Translations under genes and position numbers: made by a program
Assembly: GCF_036248275.1 (NCBI RefSeq)
Contig: NZ_CP109181.1
Coordinates: 434,001 to 498,000 of the forward strand
Length of the DNA stretch: 64,000 nucleotides
From: Streptomyces sp. NBC_01716
Lineage (GTDB): Bacteria > Actinomycetota > Actinomycetes > Streptomycetales > Streptomycetaceae
Direction of reading: 5' to 3'
The notes under the pieces: model-generated
Database searches by the model: none
What the model saw: only the letters and a program-made list of their open reading frames with translations
Told to the model about the DNA's origin: nothing
Part shown: positions 10,212 through 19,362 of the stretch, one piece after another
Position numbering within the stretch: the stretch's first letter is position 1
Layout: the number at the start of each line of letters is the position of its first letter

Positions 10212-10519
10212 CCACCGAAATCGACGCGACCGTGGCGGCGGCCGTGGAGCGGGACATCACCGCGATGCTGCGGACCATGCTGGAGGAAGACGGTCTCGAC
10301 GACGCCGAGATCACCCGGGGGACCACCTTCCACGACGATCTGGAACTGGAGAGCATCGATCTGGTGACGCTGGCCGGTTCGCTGCGCGAGCACTACGGCG
10401 ACCAGGTCAATCTCGCCCTCTTCATCGCCGATCTCGAACTCCACGAGATCATCGCGCTCACGGTCGGTGAGCTGGTCGACTATGTCGCCGCCTCCCTGCA
10501 CCGCGCCGGGCAGGTCTGA
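10208..10519 (+). CDS. discrete acyl carrier protein
   Basis: 103 aa. The phosphopantetheine site is S49 in DDLELESIDLV, within a helix-loop-helix pattern of normal ACP length plus a short N-terminal helix. The start ATG overlaps the stop of the PKS gene, and the hydrolase starts 4 bp after its stop, so it is translated with the synthase. It is probably charged by the PPTase at the end of the preceding protein and may carry the starter, the finished chain or a modifying unit; which one cannot be read from sequence. Confidence 0.88.
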   Translation: MTTEIDATVAAAVERDITAMLRTMLEEDGLDDAEITRGTTFHDDLELESIDLVTLAGSLREHYGDQVNLALFIADLELHEIIALTVGELVDYVAASLHRAGQV

Positions 10520-10523
10520 TCCG

Positions 10524-11336
10524 ATGGCGAAGATACGCACCGGGGAGATCACGACCCATGTCCAGCGGCTGCCCGCGGCGAACCCGCCCGCCGACGGGGG
10601 CGAACCGCCGGTCGTGGTGTTCGTCCACGGTCTGCTCACGGACAGCCTGGCCAGCTACTACTTCACCCTGGGCCCGGCGTTCGCGGCCGCGGGCATCGAC
10701 GTGATCATGTACGACCTGCGGGGACACGGCCGCAGCGACCGCCCGCCCACGGGGTACCGCCTCGAATCGTTCGTCGGCGATCTCGTGGGCGTGCTCGACG
10801 CGCTCGGCGAGACCCGCCGGGTCCATGTGGTCGGCAACTCCTTCGGAGGCACGATCGCGACCGCTTTCGCCGCCTGGCACCCCGACCGGGTCGCGACCGT
10901 CACCATGATCGAGTCCGAGCCTCCGGTCGCCGAGTGGACCCGGCACATGGCCGACGGGCTGGCGGACGCCAAGAACCAGCTCGCCCGCGAGGAGGTCATC
11001 GGCTGGATCTCGGCGAACCACGGCGCGCACACGGCCCGGCTCTCCCGGGGGGCGAGCCGCATCCTGGCCGCGACCACCCTGGCCGAGGACATTCCGGCCG
11101 GTCGTGTCATCGACGACAGCCTCGACGCGCTCGACGGCTGCCCGCTGTTCGCGATCTTCGGCGACGAGTCGGGGCTGAGCGCCCAAGTGCCCGGACTGGA
11201 AGCCTCGCTGGCCTCGTGCCGCACGGTGGTCCTCGCGGACCAGGGCCATTCGGTGCTGGTCGAGCGCACCGAGGAGACGCAGGACCTGATCCTGCGCTGG
11301 GTGTGGGAGCACACTCTGGCAGAGGCGGTGCGGTGA
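10524..11336 (+). CDS. alpha/beta-fold hydrolase, likely chain release or editing
   Basis: 270 aa with no signal peptide. The fold shows the oxyanion segment FVHGLLTD (about 34-41), the nucleophile S106 in GNSFGG, a late acid region and a C-terminal His in DQGHSVL. Its place between the ACP and the glycosyltransferase suggests it hydrolyses or transfers the acyl chain from a carrier protein, a thioesterase-like role. No other thioesterase domain is present in the visible PKS proteins, which supports this. The family also contains esterases and haloperoxidase-like enzymes, so the substrate is inferred. The stop overlaps the glycosyltransferase GTG start. Confidence 0.85.
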   Translation: MAKIRTGEITTHVQRLPAANPPADGGEPPVVVFVHGLLTDSLASYYFTLGPAFAAAGIDVIMYDLRGHGRSDRPPTGYRLESFVGDLVGVLDALGETRRVHVVGNSFGGTIATAFAAWHPDRVATVTMIESEPPVAEWTRHMADGLADAKNQLAREEVIGWISANHGAHTARLSRGASRILAATTLAEDIPAGRVIDDSLDALDGCPLFAIFGDESGLSAQVPGLEASLASCRTVVLADQGHSVLVERTEETQDLILRWVWEHTLAEAVR

Positions 11337-12517
11337 CCCGGTTTCTCCTTGTCGTCCCCCCACTGGTCGGGCACACCAACCCGCCGGCCGCTGTCGCCGG
11401 CGAACTGACCGGCCGGGGCCATGAGGTGGCGTGGGCCGGCTACGGCGACCAGATCCGCGCGCTCGCGGGGCCCGAGGCCCGGGTGTTCGAGTGCGCCATG
11501 CCGGACAACGGGCTGAGCCGCCCGCCCGGTCTGGCGGGGCCGGCCGCCTTCCAGCACCTGTGGGAGAAGTTCTTCGTCCCGCTCGCCGATCTGATGGCGC
11601 CGGGTGTCGACGCGGCGATCGACGCGTTCCGTCCCGACGCCGTGTTCACCGATCAGCACGCCGTCGCGGGCGCGCTGGTCGCCGAGCGGCGCGGGGTCGT
11701 GCATGTCACGTCCGCGAGCACCTCGGCCGAACTCGTCGACCCACTGGCGGAGTTGCCCAAGGTGGGCGCCTGGCTGGCCGACCTGCTCGGTGGTCTGCGG
11801 GCGCGGATCGGTGATCCGTGCGGGCACGGCGATCCGCGTTTCTCGCGGCACGGTGTGATCGCCTTCACGGGGCGTGAGTTGGTCGGCGACAAGGCGCTGC
11901 CGAGCGAGAACGTCCATCTGGTCGGCCCCGCCGTGGCGTCGCGGGCCGGGAGTTCGGACTTTCCGTGGGAACTCCTGGACCCGGCACGCCGGTTGGTCCT
12001 GGTCTCGCTCGGCACGGCCAACGCGGACACCGGAGGCCGCTTCCTCACCGAGGCGGTGACCGCGCTCGACGCGCTCGGCGACCGGGTGCAGGGGGTCGTG
12101 GTCGATCCCGGCCGCACCCTCGGCGCCGTACCGCCCGGGGTGATCGTGCGCCCGCATGTGCCCCAACTCGACCTGCTGGCACGGGCCGACGCCGTCGTCT
12201 GCCACGCCGGCCACAACACGGTGTGCGAGTCACTGTGGCACGGCCTTCCGCTGGTGCTCGCGCCGATCCGGGACGATCAGCCCATCGTCGCGGGACAGGT
12301 GGTCGACGCCGGTGCCGGTGTGCGGGTCCGGTTCCGCCGCGTGGACGCCGCCCGGCTCGGGGCGGCGATCGAGACCGTGCTGGACGACACGGGCGGCCAT
12401 CGCACGGCCGCCGAGTCCATCGGCCGGTCGCTGCACGCGGCCGGCGGCCGGTCCGCCGCCGCCGACCATCTGGAACGGATCGCGGCACGGCATGCCCCCG
12501 TCCCCGCGTCCGGCTGA
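11333..12517 (+). CDS. GT1-family glycosyltransferase (MGT/CrtX-like)
   Basis: 394 aa from a GTG that overlaps the hydrolase stop by 4 bp. The N-terminal domain opens with LLVVPPLVGHTNP, typical of GT-B enzymes acting on lipophilic acceptors. The C-terminal nucleotide-sugar domain has the GT1 signature CHAGHNTVCESLWHGLP followed by LAPIRDDQP. The family transfers a sugar from an NDP-sugar to a hydroxyl on macrolides, carotenoids or lipids. In this operon it probably glycosylates the polyketide or lipid product before export. No sugar-modifying genes (dehydratases, aminotransferases) occur in the window, so an ordinary NDP-hexose donor is the simplest guess. Confidence 0.9.
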   Translation: MTRFLLVVPPLVGHTNPPAAVAGELTGRGHEVAWAGYGDQIRALAGPEARVFECAMPDNGLSRPPGLAGPAAFQHLWEKFFVPLADLMAPGVDAAIDAFRPDAVFTDQHAVAGALVAERRGVVHVTSASTSAELVDPLAELPKVGAWLADLLGGLRARIGDPCGHGDPRFSRHGVIAFTGRELVGDKALPSENVHLVGPAVASRAGSSDFPWELLDPARRLVLVSLGTANADTGGRFLTEAVTALDALGDRVQGVVVDPGRTLGAVPPGVIVRPHVPQLDLLARADAVVCHAGHNTVCESLWHGLPLVLAPIRDDQPIVAGQVVDAGAGVRVRFRRVDAARLGAAIETVLDDTGGHRTAAESIGRSLHAAGGRSAAADHLERIAARHAPVPASG

Positions 12518-12563
12518 CCCCCACTTCGCTGACCTCTCCCCGACCGCTACCACGGGACCCCCC

Positions 12564-14468
12564 ATGACTTCGGCTGACGCTCCCCCCAACCCCCGCACCG
12601 CACCACCACCCGCTGCATCACGCGCGACCGACGACCGGCCGGATACGGCTCCGCTGCGCGTCCTGCTCGATTACGCCAGGCCGCACCGTCTCGTCCTGTT
12701 CGCCTCGCTGCTGCTGCTCCTGGCGGCGAGCGGGGCCGGTCTCGTACAGCCGCTGGTGGCGCAGCATGTGCTGGACGGGCTCGGTGACGGCACGGGCGTC
12801 ATGGGACCCGTACTGCTCCTGGCCGCCCTCGTCGTCGTGGGGGCCGTGCTCACCGGACTCCAGTCGTGGTGGCAGCAGCGCACCTCGGAGCGGGTGGTGC
12901 GGCAGATCCGGCGGGATCTGGTGTTCCGGCTGATCCGCCTTCGGGTGCCGGAACTCGACCGCCGGGCGCCGGGCGATCTCATCTCCCGCGTCACGTCCGA
13001 CAGCACCCTCGTCCAGAACGCGGCAACCGAGGGCCTGGTGATGGTCGCCAACGGGGTGCTCAGCATCCTGGGGGCCGTGGTCCTGATGGGGCTGGTGCAT
13101 CTGGGACTGCTCGCGGTGACCGTGGCGGTGCTGCTCGGCGTCACGCTGGTGATGGTGCTCATCCTGCCCCGGATCCGTGAGGCGGTCGCCCGCTCGCAGG
13201 AGTCGATCGGCTCCGTCGGCGCTGCCCTCGACCGGGCGCTGGGCGCGGCCAGGACGGTGAAGGCCAACGGTGCCGAGGGCCGGGAGACGGCCCTCGCGTG
13301 CCAGGCCGTCGACGGCGCCTACCGCGCGGGGCTGGTCGGCGCCCGGTACGTGGCGATGGTGAAGGTGCTGTCCGGCGTCTCCATCCAGGCCGCGTTCCTC
13401 GCGGTGCTCGGGATGGGCGGCGCGCTGGTCGCCTCGGGCGGTCTTGAGGCGTCGGCGCTGATCGCTTTCCTGCTGTACGTGTTCTACCTGGCGAGCCCGA
13501 TCGGCTCGCTGGTCGCGGGGCTGGGGATGCTCCAGCAGGGGCTCGGCGCCGTGGGGCGTATCGAGCAGGTCGGACGGATGCCGATCGAGGACGACGTCGA
13601 CGGCGCGGGCGCTGGGGTCAATGGGTTTGCGGGCAGGGGCCGTTGGGACGGGACGGACGCACCGGCGGTCGAGTTCCGGGATGTGCACTTCGCGTACCCG
13701 GACCGGTCCCCCGCGCTGCGGGGGATCTCCTTCACGGTGCGCGGCGGCACGCAGAGCGCCCTGGTGGGTCTCTCGGGTGCGGGAAAGACCACGATGTTCG
13801 CGCTGCTCCAGCGGTTCTACGAGCCGGTGGCCGGCCGCGTCCTGATCGGCGGCGTGGACATCGCCACCCTGCCCCGCGCCGAGGTGCGGCGCCGGATCGC
13901 CTATGTCGAGCAGGAGTCGCCCGTCATGGCGGGCACGATCGAGGACAACCTCACGTACGCGGCGTCGGACGTGTCGGACGAGGAGGTCGCCGAGGTCCTG
14001 CGGCTGACGCGGCTCGACTCGCTGATCGAGCGGCTGCCGGACGGACTCCGTACGGAGGTCGGCACACGGGGGCTCGCGCTGTCGGGCGGTGAGCGGCAGC
14101 GGCTCGCCATCGCGCGCGCCCTGCTGCGTGGTCCCGAGGTGCTGCTGCTCGACGAGGCGACGGCGCAGCTCGACGCGAACAACGAGCGGGCGCTGCGCGA
14201 GGCGGTCGAGCAGGCGGCGCGGCGCTGCACCGTGCTGCTGATCGCGCACCGGCTCTCCACGGTGACGCAGGCGGATCAGATCGTGGTGCTGGAACACGGC
14301 CGGGTTCGGGGCACGGGGACGCACCGGGAACTGGTCGAGGGCGACGTGCTGTACCGCGAACTGGCCGCCTCCCAGATGCTGGTCGGCGACGAAGCCAGCG
14401 GAGACGGCGAAGAGAGCAGGGCCGGTATCGGCGGGCCCACCGGGGAGCCGGTGCCGGTGAACCGGTGA
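12564..14468 (+). CDS. ABC exporter, fused transmembrane and ATPase domains
   Basis: 634 aa half-transporter of the MsbA/LmrA type. About 70 polar N-terminal residues precede six predicted membrane helices (about 45-320). The nucleotide-binding domain shows Walker A GLSGAGKTT, the signature LSGGERQRLAIARALL, Walker B VLLLDEATAQLD and the switch IAHRLST. It should work as a homodimer at the plasma membrane. As last gene of the operon, 46 bp after the glycosyltransferase, it is the obvious exporter or flippase for the glycosylated product and may give self-protection. Start: ATG at 12564 just after a CCCCCC-rich stretch, without a strong ribosome binding site. A strong hairpin terminator follows the stop. 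Confidence 0.93.
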   Translation: MTSADAPPNPRTAPPPAASRATDDRPDTAPLRVLLDYARPHRLVLFASLLLLLAASGAGLVQPLVAQHVLDGLGDGTGVMGPVLLLAALVVVGAVLTGLQSWWQQRTSERVVRQIRRDLVFRLIRLRVPELDRRAPGDLISRVTSDSTLVQNAATEGLVMVANGVLSILGAVVLMGLVHLGLLAVTVAVLLGVTLVMVLILPRIREAVARSQESIGSVGAALDRALGAARTVKANGAEGRETALACQAVDGAYRAGLVGARYVAMVKVLSGVSIQAAFLAVLGMGGALVASGGLEASALIAFLLYVFYLASPIGSLVAGLGMLQQGLGAVGRIEQVGRMPIEDDVDGAGAGVNGFAGRGRWDGTDAPAVEFRDVHFAYPDRSPALRGISFTVRGGTQSALVGLSGAGKTTMFALLQRFYEPVAGRVLIGGVDIATLPRAEVRRRIAYVEQESPVMAGTIEDNLTYAASDVSDEEVAEVLRLTRLDSLIERLPDGLRTEVGTRGLALSGGERQRLAIARALLRGPEVLLLDEATAQLDANNERALREAVEQAARRCTVLLIAHRLSTVTQADQIVVLEHGRVRGTGTHRELVEGDVLYRELAASQMLVGDEASGDGEESRAGIGGPTGEPVPVNR

Positions 14469-14475
14469 AAAGCGA

Positions 14476-14525
14476 TGGGGGCATTCCGCTCGTTCGCGGA
14501 ATGCCCCCACCCGGTCTCAGTTTTT
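14476..14525. terminator. bidirectional rho-independent terminator
   Basis: A perfect 14-bp inverted repeat (14476-14489 and 14496-14509, arm TGGGGGCATTCCGC) with a 6-nt loop is followed by TTTTT at 14521-14525. It lies between the convergent ABC exporter and lipase genes and marks the end of the PKS operon. Confidence 0.9.
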
Positions 14526-14541
14526 CGATGAATGTGGTCCG

Positions 14542-15378
14542 TCAGCCCGTAATGGAATTCAGGGCTGCCAGATAACCGTCCCTGTGGCCTTCCACATTCG
14601 GGTGGTAGGACTCATTGATCTTGTCCCATTCCAGGCTCGTGACCCATTCCGTGCCACCCGAGCAGAGGGTATGCGGGTCAAACGCGGGACGGGGGTCCAG
14701 GAAGGTGAATCCGGCCTCCGCCGCGCGGCTCGCCATGATGTCGTTCAGTACGTCGGCCGCTGAATTCATGGCCGAACGCTCCGCGTCGCTCAGACCGAAG
14801 ATCCCGCAGGAACCGCCGATCTTGTAGAGGCGCGGGTAGCCCACGACGACGACCTTGGCCGACGGCGCGGCGGCCCGCACCGCGCCGTAGGTCTGGGCGA
14901 GCGCGGGGGACAGCGCACCGGTGGCGGCCTGCTTGGCGAGCTCGACGCCGTTGATGCAGTCCTGGTCGTCGATGGTGAGGATGCAGTTCGTCAGGACATC
15001 GACGAAACCGACGTCGTTGCCTCCGACCTGCACCGTCACCAGGGTGGTGTCCGCGGTCAGCTGCGGTATCTGGGTGCTGACGACGTCGGTCGTCGTCGCG
15101 CCGGAGCACGAGGCCTCGACGAAACCGACGGAGGGGTGCTGGGCGGCCCAGAGCCGGGGGTAGGTCAGCGGACCGCGCCGGCACGGGTCGTCGGGATTGT
15201 CGTAGGTACGCGTACCGGGGGCGACCGCGTAGGAGTCGCCGATGGCCACGTACTTGCCGTCCGCCTTCGGTGCCGCGGTCGCTGTGGGGGCGACCGTCGC
15301 GGCTACGACCATTGCCAGAACAGCGGCGATGAGTGGTCTTTTTGAGCGCACGAAAGTTTCTCCGATGAGTGGGGTCAT
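14542..15378 (-). CDS. secreted SGNH/GDSL lipase-esterase
   Basis: 278 aa. A Sec signal peptide (basic RSKRP, hydrophobic core, cleavage near ATAAPKA) precedes the SGNH fold: block I with S49 in AIGDSYAV, block III GGNDVGF, and the C-terminal catalytic His H259 in SYHPN. Several Cys residues suggest disulphides. It resembles the secreted Ser-His dyad lipases of Streptomyces, which hydrolyse ester lipids outside the cell. The start was chosen because AGGAG lies 3 nt upstream of the ATG. It is convergent with the PKS operon and shares its terminator. Confidence 0.92.
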   Translation of the reverse strand: MTPLIGETFVRSKRPLIAAVLAMVVAATVAPTATAAPKADGKYVAIGDSYAVAPGTRTYDNPDDPCRRGPLTYPRLWAAQHPSVGFVEASCSGATTTDVVSTQIPQLTADTTLVTVQVGGNDVGFVDVLTNCILTIDDQDCINGVELAKQAATGALSPALAQTYGAVRAAAPSAKVVVVGYPRLYKIGGSCGIFGLSDAERSAMNSAADVLNDIMASRAAEAGFTFLDPRPAFDPHTLCSGGTEWVTSLEWDKINESYHPNVEGHRDGYLAALNSITG

Positions 15379-15454
15379 GGACTCCTATATAAATAGCACC
15401 ACTTGATGCCCTGCGGTATACCGGTCCATAAAATATCTGATGGCAATTCATGGA

Positions 15455-15649
15455 CTACGGCTGGAGACTGCTCACCACGTTCGCGGTGGAGTCGATACCG
15501 TCCTGGATGGTCGGTGCCATGCTGGTGCCCGCGAGGAAGAAGCCGAGCAGTACGCAGATGATCGCGTGCCCCAGCTTGAGTCCGCTGTTGCGGACGAAGA
15601 GAACGGTGAGCACCAGCAGCAGTAGCACCAGTGAGATCGAAATGGCCAT
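15455..15649 (-). CDS. small two-helix membrane protein
   Basis: 64 aa from ATG at 15649, which has GGAGGAGG 6 nt upstream; a TTG two codons earlier is less likely. The N-terminal 20 residues are almost entirely Ile/Leu/Val. A short polar loop (RNSGLKLGHA) and a second helix ending FLAGTSMAP follow, then a polar tail. Small proteins of this form recur in Streptomyces but I cannot assign a function. It lies between two secreted esterases on the same strand. Confidence 0.75.
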   Translation of the reverse strand: MAISISLVLLLLVLTVLFVRNSGLKLGHAIICVLLGFFLAGTSMAPTIQDGIDSTANVVSSLQP

Positions 15650-15771
15650 CGCCAACCTCCTCCGCCGCGCCGGAATTGCGGCATTCGGCCGTCAGTCTGG
15701 CGGAGCGGAGGGGCTGTTCGAGCAACTGGCGTGTAGGCCGTACGGGTTGACTACCGGTTGACTCGTCGGCC

Positions 15772-15794
15772 GGCCGGGGAACGGCCGCCCGGCC
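15772..15794 (-). terminator. hairpin at the 3' end of the phosphodiesterase gene
   Basis: GGCCGGG (15772-15778) pairs with CCCGGCC (15788-15794) around a 9-nt loop immediately beyond the stop codon. There is no T-run, so termination is only likely. The rest of 15650-15793 holds nothing else recognisable. Confidence 0.4.
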
Positions 15795-16651
15795 TACCGG
15801 TCGTTCTTGGCGAGGAAGGTCTCCAGGCCCGCGAGGTCGTCGGTGTTGATGTGGTCGACGCCCGCGTCGAGCAGCTCCGTCCAGACGGCGTCGCGGGCGG
15901 GCCCGGCGACCTCGGGAGTCGCCCAGAACCGGACGCGCTGGCCACGGCGGTGGGCGGTCTGGACGATGCGGTGCAGTTCGGTCCGTTCGGCGGCGGGGAA
16001 GGCGCCGATTCCGAGCCAGGTGAAGCTCGTTGTCCAGTTGCTGCTGATGAGCGGGATGAACGAGGCGCGCGCCGTGCTGCCGAGGTCTTCGAGCCGGCCG
16101 TCGTAGAAGGCGTAACGGGTCCGCTGCGCCTCCATCGGGACGCGGGCGGCGCGGTCGCCGGAGATGACCGGGGTGACGGCTCCGGACCGTACCCCTCCGT
16201 GCGAGAAGGTGCTCAGCATGGAGCGGTAGGGGCGCAGTTGGTTGTGCAGCTCCAGATAGGCGGCGGCGCCGTCCGTCTTGATGTCGATGAGCAGCTGCAC
16301 GGGTCGGCGGTAACCCCGGTACACGGCGCCGCCGTTGGCCCTGACGCGGTCGCGCAGCGGGTCGAGGTAGAGCGAGCGGAGCGTACGGGTGGGGTCGAGC
16401 GTCTCGGGCTCGTGGGCGACCAGCAGTTCGCCGTCGACCAGGAAGACATCGGCCTCGACGCTGGTGAAGCCGTGCGACAGCGCGTCGTGGAGGGGGCGTT
16501 CGTGCAGATAGTCGTTGTGCGCGTGGGCGCGGCGCAGCGGCCGGGGGCCGTTGCCGTGCCCCGCCGCCTGCGCGTACGAGGGGACGGCGACTGCTCCGGC
16601 GAACGCGGCGGCGAAGGTGGTCACCGCTCTGCGTCGGGTCGTGAGGGCCAT
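15794..16651 (-). CDS. secreted PI-PLC/glycerophosphodiesterase-like enzyme
   Basis: 285 aa. The N-terminus (TTRRRAVTTFAAAFAGAVAV) looks like a Tat signal with a twin-arginine motif, cleaved near YAQAAGHG. The mature part begins with AHAHNDYLHERPL and continues GFTSVEADVFLVDGELLVAH, the TIM-barrel pattern of the PI-PLC-like phosphodiesterase superfamily: His plus acidic metal ligands near the N-terminus. A further conserved strand is LLIDIKTDG. It probably hydrolyses a phosphodiester of a glycerophospho- or inositol lipid outside the cell, together with the neighbouring secreted lipase. The ATG has GGAGG 6 nt upstream. Confidence 0.8.
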   Translation of the reverse strand: MALTTRRRAVTTFAAAFAGAVAVPSYAQAAGHGNGPRPLRRAHAHNDYLHERPLHDALSHGFTSVEADVFLVDGELLVAHEPETLDPTRTLRSLYLDPLRDRVRANGGAVYRGYRRPVQLLIDIKTDGAAAYLELHNQLRPYRSMLSTFSHGGVRSGAVTPVISGDRAARVPMEAQRTRYAFYDGRLEDLGSTARASFIPLISSNWTTSFTWLGIGAFPAAERTELHRIVQTAHRRGQRVRFWATPEVAGPARDAVWTELLDAGVDHINTDDLAGLETFLAKNDR

Positions 16652-16809
16652 GGATGCCTCCGAGATCTGTGGGGCGGGGACGAGGCCCTCTCCGTTCGAT
16701 CATCGCGGGCCCGGTAAGATCGACCGGACAGGACCAAGCCGAGTATCCGCCGCGACCTGCCTCAAAGGGCAGGGGCTCACGAAGAGTTCGGCCACCCGAC
16801 GGCTGTGAT

Positions 16810-17464
<655 letters not shown>

Positions 17465-17472
<8 letters not shown>

Positions 17473-18463
17473 CGACGCGCTCCTCGGCGTGATGGCAGGC
17501 GACGGACGAGCCGGGCCCCGGTGTCAGGGCGGGCGGCGTGGCGCAGCTGCCGGTGGCGCGCGGGCAGCGGGCGGCGAAGGCGCAGCCGTCGGGGAGGTCA
17601 CCCAGCTCGGGCGGCATCCCGGGGATGGCCCTGAACCCCCGCTCGGGCAGGGCGTCCAGGAGTCCGCGCGCGTACGGGTGGCGTGGGCCGCCGCCGAAGA
17701 AGCCTCCCGCGTCGGCGAGTTCGACGATGCGGCCCGCGTACATGACGGCGACCCGGTCAGCGATCCGCTGGGCCGCCGCCAGATCATGGGTGATCATCAG
17801 CAGGGCGCGGCCGTCGTCGGTGTGGCGTCGCAGTTCGTCGGCCGTGCGGTCGACCAGCTCGCGGTCGAGTCCGGTGGTCGGTTCGTCGGCCAGCAGCAGC
17901 GGGGCGTCTCCGATCAGCGCGAGGGCGGTCGCGGCGCGCTGCGCGAGACCGCCGGAGAGTTCGTGCGGATAGCGGTCGAGATGGCCGGCGGGGTAGGCCG
18001 CGCGTTCGGCCGCCGCCTCGACCGCCTTCGCGAGCGCCGCTCCCCTGGCTCCCGTCAACTCACGTACCACCTCCGCCAGTTGGGAGCGCACGGTACGTAC
18101 GGGAGTGAGGTGCGCCGCCGGGCTCTGCGGTACGAGACCGACGCGCCGGCCCCGTACGGTGCGGGCCAGGGTGCGCTCGTCGGCGGCGAGCAGGTCGACA
18201 GTCCCGGCCGCCCCACGCGCCGCCAACAAGGCGGACCCGGTGGTCCGGGCGTTGCCCGGCAGCAGCCCGAGCAGCGCCGACGCCAGCACCGACTTGCCGC
18301 AGCCGCTCTCGCCGACGAGCGCCAGGCACTCCCCCGCGGCCAGGTCGAAGGTGGCATCGGTGACGGCCGCGATGTGCCGTCCGCCGCGCATCCGGAAGCG
18401 GACGCCCAGGCCGCGTACCGACAGCACGGGCGGGGTGACCGGCGAGGACTCGGGCGTGGTCAC
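17465..18463 (-). CDS. ABC importer ATPase, NikD/DppD-like
   Basis: 332 aa from a GTG that overlaps the permease stop (GTGA). Walker A is GESGCGKS, signature LSGGLAQRAATALAL, Walker B LLLADEPTTGLD, and the C-terminal oligopeptide/nickel-transporter region contains GCAFAARCPRATGSC. It forms the heterodimeric motor with the downstream ATPase. An in-frame extension upstream to 18769 lies inside the permease gene and is not used. Confidence 0.9.
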
Positions 18464-19362
18464 AGCATCAGCTCCGATCGGCGGCGCGGATTGATCCGTT
18501 CCCGCCACACCCCGGCGAGCCCGGCGATGGCGAGCGTGGGGACGATCAGGAACAGCCCGGGGAACAGCGTCGGCCACCAGTCGCCCGCGAGCAGCGAACC
18601 GCGCGCCGTCTGCACCAGATTGCCGAGACTCGCCTGGTGGCTGGGCAGGCCGAGACCGAGGAAGGAGAGCGCCGACTCGTGCCACATGGCGTGCGGCACC
18701 ATCAGTACGGCGGCGAGCCCCGCCTGCGGCAGAACCCCCGGCAGCAGATGGCGCACCGTGATCCGCCACCGCGACGAGCCGCCGGAGACCGCTGCGTCCA
18801 CGTACGGGCGCGAGCGCAGCGACAGGACCTCGGAGCGGACGATCCGGGCGGTGGAGAGCCAGTGCGTCAGCGCGACCGACACGATCACCGGCCAGACGCC
18901 GGGCCGGAACATCGCGACGATGAAGATGCCGAGGAGCAGATGCGGCACCGACGAGAAGGTGTCGACGAGCCGCATGACGATCCGGTCGGTCCAGCCGCCG
19001 AAGGCCGCGGCGGCGGCGCCCACGGCCGTGCCGATGACGGTGGCCACGAGGGCGGCGACCAGTCCGACGAGGAGCGAGACGCGGAGCCCGTACACACAGC
19101 GCAGGAGCAGATCGCGGCCGACGTCATCGGTGCCGAACGGGTGGGCGAGGGAAGGTGGTTGAAGTTTGAGCGCGAGATCGACCGCCTGCTGGTCGAGTTG
19201 GACGACCGGCGGGACGACCAGGACTGCCAGCGCCACGGCGGCGACGATGACGGCCGAGGTGACGGCACGGACCGTCCGGGTCGAGCGCCGGCTGCGTCCG
19301 CGTGAGCGCCAGCGCACATCGCCCGCTGCCTTCGGTGCGGGCGACTGCTCGGTGTCAGCCAT
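18460..19362 (-). CDS. ABC importer permease, NikC/DppC-like
   Basis: 300 aa. A basic N-terminal tail precedes the first membrane helix; then comes the DppC signature HPFGTDDVGRDLLLR, and the BPD_transp_1 fold with five or six helices. The cytoplasmic coupling region reads EVLSLRSRPYVDAAVSGGSS. The start overlaps the DppB-type gene by 8 bp (ATGGCTGA). It forms the membrane channel with that subunit. Confidence 0.9.
   Translation of the reverse strand: MADTEQSPAPKAAGDVRWRSRGRSRRSTRTVRAVTSAVIVAAVALAVLVVPPVVQLDQQAVDLALKLQPPSLAHPFGTDDVGRDLLLRCVYGLRVSLLVGLVAALVATVIGTAVGAAAAAFGGWTDRIVMRLVDTFSSVPHLLLGIFIVAMFRPGVWPVIVSVALTHWLSTARIVRSEVLSLRSRPYVDAAVSGGSSRWRITVRHLLPGVLPQAGLAAVLMVPHAMWHESALSFLGLGLPSHQASLGNLVQTARGSLLAGDWWPTLFPGLFLIVPTLAIAGLAGVWRERINPRRRSELML

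Noticed and set aside
16652..16809. Possible terminator (CCTGCC/GGCAGG at 16756-16773) after the importer operon
   Set aside because: Only a 6-bp stem without a T-run; too weak to list as a feature.
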